Shown here piece after piece: positions 23,961-33,673 of a stretch of 64,000 bases of DNA; positions within the stretch are counted from its first letter, which is position 1, and each line of letters opens with the position of its first letter. Under the pieces are notes generated by a model. The model was given only the letters and a program-made list of their open reading frames with translations. It ran no database searches and was not told the DNA's origin. The DNA comes from Marmoricola sp. URHB0036 (GTDB lineage: Bacteria; Actinomycetota; Actinomycetes; Propionibacteriales; Nocardioidaceae). Location of the stretch: NCBI RefSeq assembly GCF_000426045.1, contig NZ_AUEP01000012.1:1-64000 (forward strand), written 5' to 3'. The translations under genes and the position numbers were made by a program.

Positions 23961-26261
23961 CTACTTCAGCGGTTCGGCGTCTCGGAAGCGCCGCAACACG
24001 TTCGTCGTGAGTCGAGCGATGTTGTTCTCGTACTCGTTGTGGGACAGCGATCCCGTCCACGCGATCGATCCGACCGAGAAGAAACCACCGCCCCCGTCGA
24101 GGGCCGCGTAGACGACATCCGAGCGGACCGACGGCTGCTCCGTGCCTCCCAATCCGGGAAGCTGTTCGTAGAGTTCCTCGGCGACCAGGAGGTAGTTGTC
24201 GGACAGGGGCCCGGAGGTGGCCAGCACCAGGGTGTCCGGGGGCGTTCCGAGGCTCGGGTTGTAGAGGTCGATCTCGGACCCAGCTGCGCCGCCTCCGATG
24301 ATGCCGAAGTCTCCGAGCAGCTCCGTGGCTCCGATGCCCTCGAAGATGAAGGCAGCGCGCGCGTCGAAGCTGTCCTCGAGCCGCTGGTAGTGCGTGCACC
24401 GGTCGAAGCCTTGGGCAGACATGCCGACACCCACCAACCGCTCCGGAGCCTTGCCCTTGTTCCTCCACAGGCCGGCAGACTCACCCGAGGTGGTGTGCCG
24501 TCGCTCCGCGAAGGGTGACTGGTGGGGTCGGGTGCCGCCGTCGGCACGCCGTACCTCGACGACATGTCGGTTCTCCGGGTCGTATGAAGTGGTGGCGTAG
24601 AACCCGTTGCCGCCGAGGTACATCAGCCGTCCACCCGCAGCCGTGAACTCGGCGAGCGCATCGAGTTCTGCGCGGGTCATGTACTCCGGGTGGCTGCCGG
24701 TGATGATGACCCGGTACCGCGAGATGAGGTCGTAACCCTCGATGTCCAGGGTCTCGTCGGTGAGCGCGTCGAACTCGCAGCCGGCCTCATCAAGCCAATG
24801 CGCGATACACAGATCGGCAGGCAGTCCCCACGGTCCTTCGCTCATGAACGACGCTCGGTATCTGGGCTGCATCGTGATGAGCGGGCGTCGAGCGGTGCTG
24901 AAGATGACGCCTGAGCCGTCGTTGTGGATCTCGTAGCACGAGCGGCCGAACTCAGGATGGTCCTGGAGATCCAGATCTCCTGAGTGGACGATTGGGGTGT
25001 GGCCAAGCAGCATCTCCATGCTGTCGGCCTCGAACGCGATCCGGTCGTTCGCGTAGGCCAGGTAGGTGCCGGTGGGAAACAGCACAGCGACGTCTCGCGC
25101 ACGCTGGCCGGGCCCGACGAAGAAGGGTACGTGGTGGTCCCTGCCATCGGCGGTGAGCCGGAAGGCGTACACACCGCTGGCGAGATCCTCAGGCACGTCG
25201 AATGTGAGGGCCACCGGCCAGTCCGCATCGGCAATGTCGTCGTCATGGAAGTGGATGGCGTCGTACTCGTCCGGGGCCACCCGGAAGTCCTCGACGAGAC
25301 CTTGGAACGTGGGTCCGGTGACACCGCGAACCGGGCCGTTCACGCAGCGTCCGTCGAGGCCGTTGGGCGAATCGTCGACGACTTCGGAGAGAAGCAGTCC
25401 GTCGGGGCGCTCGCTCCGGCCGAAGTGCCAGCGTGCGACCGACTCGAGCCCGTCCGAGACGCGCTTCTGAATCTGGACGCCTCCGATCTTGCCGTTGAAG
25501 GCCGAGGTCGCCACGAGTCGTGAGTCCGAGCGAGCAGCGAGAGCCCCGATGCGGAAGGGCATGTCCGATGCCTTCAATCGACCCTCGGTCCGCACCCCTG
25601 CCGACTCCGGCGTCAGGCGTGCGGCGGCCGGAGCCACCAGATCCATCGCATGCTTCAGCGGGTTGCAGGTGAGGGTGACCTCCCCATCACCAGCCGGGAC
25701 CTGGAGAAGGAGTTCGTACCAGTGGTGGGCCGTCAGCGCTGTGTCGAGCTGGACTGTGCGCGAGCGCCCCGACTCGCTCCAGACGAACGTGGGGCGACCA
25801 TCCTCCAGCGTTAGGGCCCACCCGGTCGACGTCGCGGCATCCCACGTCCCCAGCACTGTCTGATGCTCTCCGTGGAAAGCCACGGAGCTATGGCTGATCC
25901 GGTAGGCGCCCAGGGTCCCACTGCGGTCGTCACGCGGAAGCGTCGGGAAGATTGCTGCGCGCACCTCGAAGCCGACTGGGTCCGTCAGCACCCGGTCTGG
26001 GTCGTTCACCTCGACGAACGAGCCGGGTCGGCACTCGTAGTGCTGCCCGGGGTACGTTCCGTCGACCCTCGTGGTCAAGACCGTCTCCTGGAAGCCCGGA
26101 CCGGCTGAGCCGTCGAAGCCGTGGTGGAGCTGGACCACGCTGGCGGCGTAAGAGTCGGCCGCCTCGCAGCTGACGTGAAGCGTGAGCTGCTCACCCGGGC
26201 GCGCAGACAGTCGATCTGTGTACCCGTACACCTTCTGGTTGGTATTCGTCGGCGAGCTCAT
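23961..26261 (-). CDS. N,N-dimethylformamidase large-subunit-like amidohydrolase
   Basis: A 766-residue protein that matches the large subunit of N,N-dimethylformamidase (DMFase, about 762 residues in Paracoccus): an N-terminal beta-rich region, a LamG-like jelly-roll around 130-270, and the C-terminal DMFA2 domain with PTGTYLAYANDRIAFEA, CYEIHNDGSG, TGSHPEYMTRAELDAL and LMYLGGNGFYATTSYD. In characterised DMFase a mononuclear iron is held by two Tyr and one Glu; candidate ligands are the Tyr of TYLAYAND and the Glu of HPEY. The ATG overlaps the small-subunit stop (ATGA). The true substrate may be another amide, since the neighbours are not those of DMF degradation. Confidence 0.8.
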   Translation of the reverse strand: MSSPTNTNQKVYGYTDRLSARPGEQLTLHVSCEAADSYAASVVQLHHGFDGSAGPGFQETVLTTRVDGTYPGQHYECRPGSFVEVNDPDRVLTDPVGFEVRAAIFPTLPRDDRSGTLGAYRISHSSVAFHGEHQTVLGTWDAATSTGWALTLEDGRPTFVWSESGRSRTVQLDTALTAHHWYELLLQVPAGDGEVTLTCNPLKHAMDLVAPAAARLTPESAGVRTEGRLKASDMPFRIGALAARSDSRLVATSAFNGKIGGVQIQKRVSDGLESVARWHFGRSERPDGLLLSEVVDDSPNGLDGRCVNGPVRGVTGPTFQGLVEDFRVAPDEYDAIHFHDDDIADADWPVALTFDVPEDLASGVYAFRLTADGRDHHVPFFVGPGQRARDVAVLFPTGTYLAYANDRIAFEADSMEMLLGHTPIVHSGDLDLQDHPEFGRSCYEIHNDGSGVIFSTARRPLITMQPRYRASFMSEGPWGLPADLCIAHWLDEAGCEFDALTDETLDIEGYDLISRYRVIITGSHPEYMTRAELDALAEFTAAGGRLMYLGGNGFYATTSYDPENRHVVEVRRADGGTRPHQSPFAERRHTTSGESAGLWRNKGKAPERLVGVGMSAQGFDRCTHYQRLEDSFDARAAFIFEGIGATELLGDFGIIGGGAAGSEIDLYNPSLGTPPDTLVLATSGPLSDNYLLVAEELYEQLPGLGGTEQPSVRSDVVYAALDGGGGFFSVGSIAWTGSLSHNEYENNIARLTTNVLRRFRDAEPLK

Positions 26262-26650
26262 GATCCCGATTCCTTTCGTAGCGGCAGTTCGCGAACGGCG
26301 GTCGTCTCGAGGTATTCCGCCCGTCTCTCGTGGAACACCGCCCTCATCGCGTCCTCGTAGTCGCCGTACTCTTCTGGATGGACGACGAGGTTCCCAGGAG
26401 CTCCGTGTGTGACCCGAGCCAGGCACCACGGTCCATCGGGTCCGGTGGCGTAGATGAGGTGTTTGCCCCGGATCGGCTGGCTACGGAGTACACGCAGCAC
26501 TCGATTCGCGCCGTCCTCCAAGATCGAGAGCGGGTCGGCGTCATGAAGCGCAACAACTTCCTCTGTGAACTCCGCGTGCAGGCGCGCCAGGCTGCGCTGG
26601 GTGAATACCTCGAGCAGCTCTGCCGCTCTGTCGGTCGCCGTACGAATCAT
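26258..26650 (-). CDS. N,N-dimethylformamidase small-subunit-like protein
   Basis: A 130-residue protein of the size and position of the DMFase small subunit (about 132 residues). It is all-helical at the start and ends with CLARVTHGAPGNLVVHPEEYGDYEDAMRAVFHERRAEYLE. The small subunit packs on the large one in the alpha-beta heteromer and has no catalytic residues of its own. Coupling to the large subunit through ATGA supports the pairing, as does the ribosome site (AGGA, 8 nt before ATG). The identification rests mainly on size, order and the large subunit; sequence motifs in small subunits are weak. Confidence 0.7.
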   Translation of the reverse strand: MIRTATDRAAELLEVFTQRSLARLHAEFTEEVVALHDADPLSILEDGANRVLRVLRSQPIRGKHLIYATGPDGPWCLARVTHGAPGNLVVHPEEYGDYEDAMRAVFHERRAEYLETTAVRELPLRKESGS

Positions 26651-26715
26651 TGACTGTTCCTGTCCCTCATGACGGCTGCGGGCTCCGTCGAGCGTCTGTG
26701 GTCGGTGAGATCGAG

Positions 26716-28113
26716 TCAGAGATCTGACTGCTCCATGGAACGGCCCGTGGCCTTGAAGAAGGCCGCCACTCCGAGTCCCACGGCGACCCAGCAGACTCCA
26801 AGGATCTTGGCGTGGGGGTTGGCGCTCCAGAGAGCGAAGAGCAGGATCGCGGTGCCGACGACGGGAGAGATCAGATGCAGGAAGAAGCGGCGGCTCTTTC
26901 CGCGAACGATGAAGTGGTTGACAACGGCGACGTTCAACAAGATGTAGGCGGTGAGGGCGCCGAACGTGACCAAGGTGATCAAGAGACCGGCCTGTTCGAC
27001 GCCGAGAACACCGATCCCGATGGACAGCACCGCGATGAAGAGCATCGCGTTCCTAGGCACCTTGTGAGCGCTGACCCGCGCGAGGAACCGCGGCAGCTGG
27101 CCGTCGCGGGCCATGCTGAACACCAGTCGGGATGAGGTCGCGTTGGAGGCGATCGCATTGGCGAAGAGTGCAATGAGGGCGTTGGTCAGCAGCACTACGT
27201 GACCGAACCACGACGCCATCGAGTGACTCACGATGTCGTAGAACGCGTTGTTGGTGTCGGCTCCGTCAGCGAATGTGGTGCCGGTGGGAACGAGTACCGC
27301 GGCAAGGCAGACTTGGAGTACGAACAGCACGCCGACGCACCACATCACCAGGATGGTGGCGCGGGCCACTGTGGCTCCGCCGTGCTCAGCTTCTTCGTTC
27401 AGTGTGGAGATGGCATCGAAACCGATGAAGCTCAATGCAGCCACGGGGACTGCGGACGCCACGAGCGCCCACGAGGAGTTCGAGGAGGGAATGAGGACGT
27501 CCAACGACAGATACGCCTTGCCAGTGAAGATCAGCACGGTCGCCCAGCCCACGAAGCCGGCGAGGACGGCGAGCTGGATGCACAGGAAGATCTTGTTCAT
27601 CCGGGCCGTCACACTGACGCCCATGATGTTGATGAAAGCGGTAGCGGCCACGAACAGGATCACCCAGGCCCAGCCCGGCACGATCGTGACCTCGGAGGCC
27701 ATGGCGAGGGAGGCGAAGACGCAGAGGAGGGCGGGAAGCAGTAGGTAGTCGAGCAGGATCGCCCAGCCTGAGATGAAGCCGAAGAAGGTTGAGGTCCCCA
27801 GCCGGACGTAGGAGTAGACCGAGCCCGCGACTGGGAATTGCAGGGCCATCTCTCGGTAGCTCAAGGCGCTGAATGTCATGACGAGCGCAGTAACTAGGTA
27901 CACCGCGCCGGCGGCTCCCACCGAGAGGTTGTAGACGACACCGAAGACCGAGATCGGTGCGATCGGCACCATGTAGATGAGTCCGTAGATGACTACGTCG
28001 GCCAAGGTGAGAGTTCGCGAGAGCTCGGGCTTGTATCCCAGCTCAGAGAGCCGCGCATTCTCAGTGTCCATCTGTTCTCCTGGGACAACCGTCGCATCCG
28101 CCTGGTCAGTCAT
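26716..28113 (-). CDS. APC-superfamily permease, PuuP-like
   Basis: A 465-residue importer with 12 membrane helices. The first helices read LADVVIYGLIYMVPIAPISVFG, and SYREMALQFPVAGSVYSYVR and GFISGWAILLDYLLLP match the putrescine importer PuuP and related amino-acid/polyamine permeases. SFIGFDAISTLNEEAEHGG is the conserved TM6-loop. It brings in an amine or amino-acid substrate by proton symport. First gene of the operon, 65 bases before the small dimethylformamidase-like subunit, with an AAAGG ribosome site 9 nt from ATG. Confidence 0.85.
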   Translation of the reverse strand: MTDQADATVVPGEQMDTENARLSELGYKPELSRTLTLADVVIYGLIYMVPIAPISVFGVVYNLSVGAAGAVYLVTALVMTFSALSYREMALQFPVAGSVYSYVRLGTSTFFGFISGWAILLDYLLLPALLCVFASLAMASEVTIVPGWAWVILFVAATAFINIMGVSVTARMNKIFLCIQLAVLAGFVGWATVLIFTGKAYLSLDVLIPSSNSSWALVASAVPVAALSFIGFDAISTLNEEAEHGGATVARATILVMWCVGVLFVLQVCLAAVLVPTGTTFADGADTNNAFYDIVSHSMASWFGHVVLLTNALIALFANAIASNATSSRLVFSMARDGQLPRFLARVSAHKVPRNAMLFIAVLSIGIGVLGVEQAGLLITLVTFGALTAYILLNVAVVNHFIVRGKSRRFFLHLISPVVGTAILLFALWSANPHAKILGVCWVAVGLGVAAFFKATGRSMEQSDL

Positions 28114-28696
28114 AGCTGTCTACCTTTCGGAGCCGTCGAGGCTCGGTGTCTGCAGCCGCTCCTGCCTCGATCAGACGGACGACGGAAGCACTCAGGGTGG
28201 AAGTGCCTTGGTCTTCGAGTCTCAGTGCCGGTCGACGCTCTGCTCAATACGTACATGTGCGGATGGCGCGGCGAAGCACGCTGCTGACGCGTCGCGTATG
28301 TGGAGGCGCAGCGGACGCGTCGAACTACGTCTTCAGACCGCCACGAGCTCATCCGCTCGCGAAACGACCTCCATCGTTCCGGGAGGACCGTCGACGCAGG
28401 GAAACAGTGTTCTTCGCAGCCTCATGCACCACCCGCTTCGGTGCCGCGTCAGACCGGGTGAATCGGCTGTCGGCACTGTGGTGCAAGAGGTGTGTGCCTT
28501 TGTCTGTCGTTGCCCTTGTTCCTCAGTTTGTGGCCTTAGATCGACACCGTGATACCAGCACTAGATCAGTCTGACTTCCTCTACTGGTCTCTCTCAGTTC
28601 CAGGTAGTGGGCTCTTGCACCTCACATGGCTAGGGGTTATCCACAGGTATGACCGGCTCGGGGCCGCGTCGGCGCGAGCGGTGCGACAGTAGGTCC
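28114..28696. other. Gene-free stretch between the permease operon and integrase
   Basis: About 580 bases with no gene I can support. It must hold the promoters of the divergent permease operon and integrase, but I see no clear -10/-35 pair, operator repeat or hairpin, and no third copy of the 45-bp attachment repeat. Confidence 0.5.
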
Positions 28697-29920
28697 ATGG
28701 CCGCGCGGGACGAGAAGGTGCCGCCGCTCGGGGTCCGGCTGACCGTTGACGTCGAGGAGCACGAAGGCGCCCGCGGGACGCACTACTGGGCTCGGGTGCG
28801 GTGGACAGACCCCAACACCGGCAAGCGCGAGGGTGTGAAGCGCAGCCACTCCTCTCGAGAGGCGGCCACGCGCTGGCTGGACCGGATGGAGCGCGCCGCG
28901 AAGACGGGGCTGGACAGTGGCCAGACACTGGCGGCGTACGTCGGGTTGATCGGCGACAGGTGGGCTCGTGGGATTGACCCAACATCGACCTTCGACGCCT
29001 ACGCCGCCGGACTGCGCCGACGCGTCCTGCCGACTCTGGGGCACCTGCCGGTCGCCATGATCAGCGCTGGCCTGGTCGACCGGGCTATTGACGCGTGGGA
29101 GCAGGAACACGGTCGGTCGACGGTGAAGAACAGCGTGGCGGCGCTGGTGCTGGTCCTCGACGAGGCGGTCCGCGACGGGCTCATCACGCGCAACCCGGCC
29201 CGTGATCGCGCCCGGCGTCGGACCGTGGGCCGCTCCCCCACATCTGAGACGCCCGCGAGTCCGCGTGACTTGGCGTTGCCCGACGTGGCCACCCTCGAGC
29301 GCCTGGTCGCCGGTGTCATTGAGTCCGGGGGTCACCCCGCATACGGCGACGTCGTGACGATCCTGGCCACCACCGCCCTGCGGATCAGTGAAGTAGCGGG
29401 ACTACGCGTCCGCGACGTAGACCTCACACAAGGTCTCGTGCACGTCGAGCGACAAACCTACCCCGGACGCGGCGGCCTGGCGACCAAGGCAACGAAGGGC
29501 AGGAGACGCCGCGTGGTCCCGATCATCGATCCCTTGCGACCGACGTTGGCCAGGCTTGTGGTGGGACGAGAAAAGGACAAGCGCTTGGTAGTCGGTCCAC
29601 GTGGTGGCGTCATCACGACCGCGACGCTGCGGGACGCCACGAAGTGGGACGAGCTCGTGGCTGAGTTGGGCCTTGAGGGCCTTGTGCGGCACGGGCTGCG
29701 GCACACAGCCCTGACCTGGATGGCGGACGCCGGCGTCGAGCTGCACATGCTCCAGCGAGTCGCTGGACACCAAGACCCAGCAGTCACGAGCCGATACCTG
29801 CATCCCGACACACGAGCGGTTCTCGATGCCGGAGCCGCCTTCTCGCGCTGGTGGGCAAGTCCTCGCCCCGAGCAGCCCACGCTCGGAGTTATCACCGGTG
29901 GCGCCGGGACTGGCGCATAA
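28697..29920 (+). CDS. Tyrosine site-specific integrase
   Basis: A 407-residue integrase: an N-terminal arm-binding part (YWARVRWTDPNTGKREGV), a SAM-like core-binding domain (about 75-175) and a catalytic domain with all key residues: Arg in TTALRISEVAG, Lys in TKATKGRRRR, H-x-x-R in RHGLRHTALTW, His in VAGHQDP and the nucleophile Tyr in SRYLHPDT. It is complete and probably active. ATG 28697 is preceded only by a weak AGTAGG site. It is the best candidate for integration into tRNA-Pro, though it lies about 10 kb from one end and 13 kb from the other. Confidence 0.9.
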   Translation: MAARDEKVPPLGVRLTVDVEEHEGARGTHYWARVRWTDPNTGKREGVKRSHSSREAATRWLDRMERAAKTGLDSGQTLAAYVGLIGDRWARGIDPTSTFDAYAAGLRRRVLPTLGHLPVAMISAGLVDRAIDAWEQEHGRSTVKNSVAALVLVLDEAVRDGLITRNPARDRARRRTVGRSPTSETPASPRDLALPDVATLERLVAGVIESGGHPAYGDVVTILATTALRISEVAGLRVRDVDLTQGLVHVERQTYPGRGGLATKATKGRRRRVVPIIDPLRPTLARLVVGREKDKRLVVGPRGGVITTATLRDATKWDELVAELGLEGLVRHGLRHTALTWMADAGVELHMLQRVAGHQDPAVTSRYLHPDTRAVLDAGAAFSRWWASPRPEQPTLGVITGGAGTGA

Positions 29921-30247
29921 CCCCGGCTCATCCCGCCCACTAAGACGCAGCTGCTCGCGGCGGACGGCACCATCCGCGCGGCGGACGAACGGAGGCCGCC
30001 CTCATCTCCGGTGTTCAGCACGTCCACGAGACGGCGAGCGACACCAGGATGCGGAATCTGCCGGGAGTGTCCTAGCCCCCAGCCGAGACACCTTCGTCTG
30101 GACGGGACACTCCCCCCTTCTATCCGAGACACGCTCGTGGGATGGGAACCCTCGGCGAGACACTGCGGAGGCGAGAGGCCTTCTCGTCGGCGGGCACGGG
30201 GGCTCGACCGAGAGTAGCGCGCTCGCGCTACGTCGAGCCTGCGTCGG
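29921..30247. other. Gene-free stretch after the integrase
   Basis: About 330 bases between convergent genes. I see no gene, no strong hairpin and no copy of the attachment repeat. Confidence 0.5.
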
Positions 30248-31344
30248 TCATGACCAGCGCTCCCACCAGCGGGACACGGGCCACGGCGTGTTCGACGCCG
30301 CGACCCAGCGGGTCGGCCGGTGCAGGCGGTACACGATCCGCCCCTCCTCCTTGCTGCCCTCGTAGTGCTCGGTGACTAGAGCTGGGGCCGGACCGGGAAC
30401 TTGCATCCGCATCCCGATCTGCCGGCTCGGCTTCTCGAAGACCCACCGGCTCGAACTGGCGACCATCTCGCGGTTGATGTCGGCGAGCTCCACGACGTCC
30501 AAGGTTTGACTCGGCTCGCGTGGCAGGTCGCCTCGAAGGAGCACTAGCAGCTTCGACGGCGTGAGCGGGAACAAGATGACCGGCGCGTCGGCGAACCCAC
30601 GCTCCTCCGCGCGCGTTCCGGCGGGTCCGCCGAGGACGACGACTGGCTCGTCGCAGGTGACCAAGAGGGCTGGGGTGTCGTAGACGAGCCACTGTCGCCC
30701 GAGCAACAGGTATTTCACGAGTTCACCGGCTGTCTCGGCAGCCTGGGCGGCAAGGGCGGCGTCTTGGGGCGAGACCCGCCATTCGTCCGCGACGATCTTC
30801 CCGACTGCTCGCAGTCCGGCCGCCACTGCCTCATCGGTGGCCTCCCCGCCATCCTTCTCCATGAGTCGCCTGACGCCATCCGCGTCCAAGTCCCCGAACC
30901 TCAGCTTGGCGAACTCGTGTGTGCCGGCCCGGAGCACTGCCCGGTAGCCGCGGCCACGGGTCGCCTGCAATCCGAGGTACCACGCTAGGTACGCCCCGTT
31001 TTCCGGTGAGCACGCTTGTCGGTCCAGCAACTCGTCGATCCCGGCCTTCGCGTAGCCCTCGATCTCACTGAGGAGCACCTCCAGCGCAAGAGGTGGCACT
31101 CATCTGGCTCCAGGCCGTCAGCCTCCAGCCGGTAGAAGTCTGCCTCGCGGCCAACTGTCTCCGGCCGTGCGCAGTAGGAACGCCTGGACTCCACGTCGGT
31201 GACGCGTACCTGGCCGTCCTCAGTCCACCGGTGCAGGTAGCTCGCGGGTACCAGATGCTGCTTCCGACCACCTCGGTTGGCCTCGATCTTCCGGGCGCGC
31301 TCGAACAGATCAGCGACCTTCTGATCATCGTCGTCCTCAGGCAC
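30248..31344 (-). pseudogene. DUF4238-family gene split by a frameshift
   Basis: Two overlapping frames together make one DUF4238 protein of about 365 residues. The first (start 31344) carries the family's opening motif, RKQHLVPASYLHRWTEDGQVRV, and runs in register to about 31099. The second (from 31099) continues without a break in family layout with PLALEVLLSEIEGYAKAGI and later LVTCDEPVVVLGG and ILFPLTPSKLLVLL. Joining them needs a -1 shift near 31095-31100. DUF4238 proteins are common in defence islands but uncharacterised. A sequencing error or programmed frameshift would leave it functional. Confidence 0.65.
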
Positions 31345-31453
31345 ATCACCATTCTCCGCGGCGACGCCAGTCAGTTTTCAAGGAGGCCAGGCAGGCTGTG
31401 GACAATGCCCGAAGGCTCGTCACCGCCGCTCCTCCGGTAGGGGGACCGATCTC

Positions 31454-33673
31454 TTACGACTCGCCCGACTCCTCGATCCAGTCCGCGGGGACCAGTCGTG
31501 TTCCATCCCGCCAGTAGTGTTCGACAGCGTCCTGGAACCACTCCTCTTCGAGGTTGGCGTGGTCGCTGACGATGATCTGCATCTGGGGTGCGAGCTCCAC
31601 GACGAGATCGTGCATCACGGTGAACATGGCTAGGACGGCCTCGCGGTCCGCGTCTGCGACCGCTCCGGCGTTCTTCGCCACCTCGGAGGGGTAGAACGCC
31701 TGTGTCGGCTGGTCGACCATCAACAGTCGCGGCACCGGCCGGTCGTTCTCGACGAAGTACTTGTGCAGGGCCAGGTGTGTGGCGAGGTGGTACCCGATCC
31801 AGTTGGCGGCGCTGCCGATCCGCTGCAGGGGCAACGGGCCGTCGCTGGTGTCGGTCACCACGGTCAGGTTCGCCAGGTCGAGGCGAACGCCCGCCTCGAC
31901 GTGCTCGAGCCCGAGCTTCTCGGCCATGTCGGTCATGGTGCGTCCGACGACGTTCAGGCGGGAGTGGAGCTGTTCTCGGTCAGCATCAGGGTCAAGCTCG
32001 GCCTGCAGCAGCGCTACTCGCTGATTGGCGGACGTCAAGTTGCGCCGCAGCCGGTCCAGCGATCCACCAGTCCCTGTCTCGAGGACACCGAGGAGGGCCA
32101 CGATGCGACCGCGCGTGTAGTTCCTGGCTGCCGACGTGTCGCGCTGTGAGCGCGCCGTCTCGTCGGCGGCGTCGAGGGCCTCGACGGCGCCCTCGAGTGC
32201 TGCGAGTTCGCCACGGAGCCGGTCCGCCTCGGCCTCGAGGGTGGTCAGCGCGCGCCGCCGTGACTCCGGTGCCGCGTCGAGGGAGGTCAGCTCCTGGCGC
32301 AGCTCGGCAAGCCGAGCGGTCAGCTCAGCGGCCGACGCGTCTGGTTCGGCGAGCGCGGACCCACAGACCGGGCACGCGTCCTCAGGATTCGGGTGCTCGT
32401 CCTCGCCATGTTCGCCGGCGCCAGTCCCGCCGGTCCCGTCCTCGGCGTCGCCATCATCGTCCGGAGCATCTTCGATGCTGTAGTCGTTGGGGTTGTCGGG
32501 ACCCGTGGACTGGGGTTCCGCCGGTGGGGGCAGCAGGTCGAGGCTGGTGAGACGCCCGGCGTGTACCGCGACCGCACCTGTGAAGTCCCTCTCCGCGTCG
32601 GCTCGGTCGAGCAGGAGGGCGCGGCTGTCCATCACCGCCTCGAGCTCATCGCGCAGAGCGACTCTGCGGCGAAGGAGTGTCCTGCGCCGGTCCTGACGTT
32701 CGGTGCCGTCAGCGCCGCGAACGCTCAGGTTCGCGGTCACGGGAGACCGGGGACCTGCGCCACCGCCAGGGTCCTCGTCCACCGCCGGGCCCGGGCCTGC
32801 TCCGAGCGACGCGGGTGCGGTCCACGACCCCGGCGAGAGGTCGCGAGTTGCTTCGTGCAGCGCCCCGATGATCTGGGCGCGCTCGGTCAACTCGTTCTCG
32901 TCGGTCAGACCTGCGGCGTGCGCTTCGGCGAGGAGTCCACGCAGCGTCGTGTCGACCGAGGAGGCCTCCTGCTGCGCTGCGGTCAGGGCAGCCTCTGCCC
33001 GGCGCTGAGCACGGATCGCGTCACGCAGCGCGGCCTTCTTCGCGGCTGCGTCCGCCGGCACCGCTCCGAGGAAGTACGGGATGGTGTCCTTCAGGTGCTC
33101 GGCGACCTGTGCTTCACCTTGCCGGTGGAAGAGCAGGTGCCGGCTGGCGATCTCGTCCTGGTCTTGGAGGCACAGCCAGGCGGCGTGACCCAGGTGTGCC
33201 TCGAACGGGGACTGGTTCATGCCCGGGCCGCGGGACTCGATGACGTTCTCGGCGATGCCGATGCGACGTCCGAGCTGCCGGCGCAGGCTGGCGGTGTCGG
33301 CGTTCTCGGTCAACTGGTCGAAGTCGAACAGTTCGAGGTTCGCGCCGCCGAACTCGAGCATGGCGCGCTGGATGGAAGCCTGTCCCTTCGGTGGGGCGGG
33401 CCGCCCGACGAACGCGCGAGGCCCCTCTGGGTCCGCGGTGAGCTGCCACAACGACCCGTACCAGCTGACGTGGTCGGTGATAGGGCCGGCGGGGATCAGG
33501 TAGGCGTTGCGACCGAGGCAGAACTCTGTGATGGTCAGCAGCGCGCTCTTGCCGGTCTTGGACTCGCCGGTGACGATGTTGAGACGCCCAGGCTGAAAGG
33601 CGACGTCGCGACGACGTCCGTCATGGGCGTAGAGGGCCAAGGCTAGCAACTGCACGGGGTCAGGGTTCCACAC
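31454..33673 (-). CDS. ABC-3C system ATPase (DUF3732, SMC/Rad50-like)
   Basis: A 739-residue SMC-type ATPase. Walker A is GESKTGKS at residues 36-43; long coiled coils follow (about 200-300 and 460-590), with a CPVCG zinc-hook-like turn between them; the C-terminal half has RLLMVDQPTQAFYP (Walker B, near 645) and SDHAN. This is the DUF3732 ATPase of ABC-three-component (ABC-3C) conflict systems. By family reasoning it senses a DNA or nucleoprotein cue and drives the effector. Its GTG overlaps the end of the middle-component gene by 14 bases, so the three genes form one operon. An acidic insert (about 395-430) precedes the CxxC. Confidence 0.85.
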   Translation of the reverse strand: MWNPDPVQLLALALYAHDGRRRDVAFQPGRLNIVTGESKTGKSALLTITEFCLGRNAYLIPAGPITDHVSWYGSLWQLTADPEGPRAFVGRPAPPKGQASIQRAMLEFGGANLELFDFDQLTENADTASLRRQLGRRIGIAENVIESRGPGMNQSPFEAHLGHAAWLCLQDQDEIASRHLLFHRQGEAQVAEHLKDTIPYFLGAVPADAAAKKAALRDAIRAQRRAEAALTAAQQEASSVDTTLRGLLAEAHAAGLTDENELTERAQIIGALHEATRDLSPGSWTAPASLGAGPGPAVDEDPGGGAGPRSPVTANLSVRGADGTERQDRRRTLLRRRVALRDELEAVMDSRALLLDRADAERDFTGAVAVHAGRLTSLDLLPPPAEPQSTGPDNPNDYSIEDAPDDDGDAEDGTGGTGAGEHGEDEHPNPEDACPVCGSALAEPDASAAELTARLAELRQELTSLDAAPESRRRALTTLEAEADRLRGELAALEGAVEALDAADETARSQRDTSAARNYTRGRIVALLGVLETGTGGSLDRLRRNLTSANQRVALLQAELDPDADREQLHSRLNVVGRTMTDMAEKLGLEHVEAGVRLDLANLTVVTDTSDGPLPLQRIGSAANWIGYHLATHLALHKYFVENDRPVPRLLMVDQPTQAFYPSEVAKNAGAVADADREAVLAMFTVMHDLVVELAPQMQIIVSDHANLEEEWFQDAVEHYWRDGTRLVPADWIEESGES

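Noticed and set aside
28114-28696. Third attachment site near the integrase
   Set aside because: I looked for the tRNA-Pro fragment beside the intact integrase and did not find one.
28697-29920. Integrase as XerC/XerD
   Set aside because: It has an extra N-terminal arm-binding region and is in the island; the housekeeping XerD is at 59011-59988.
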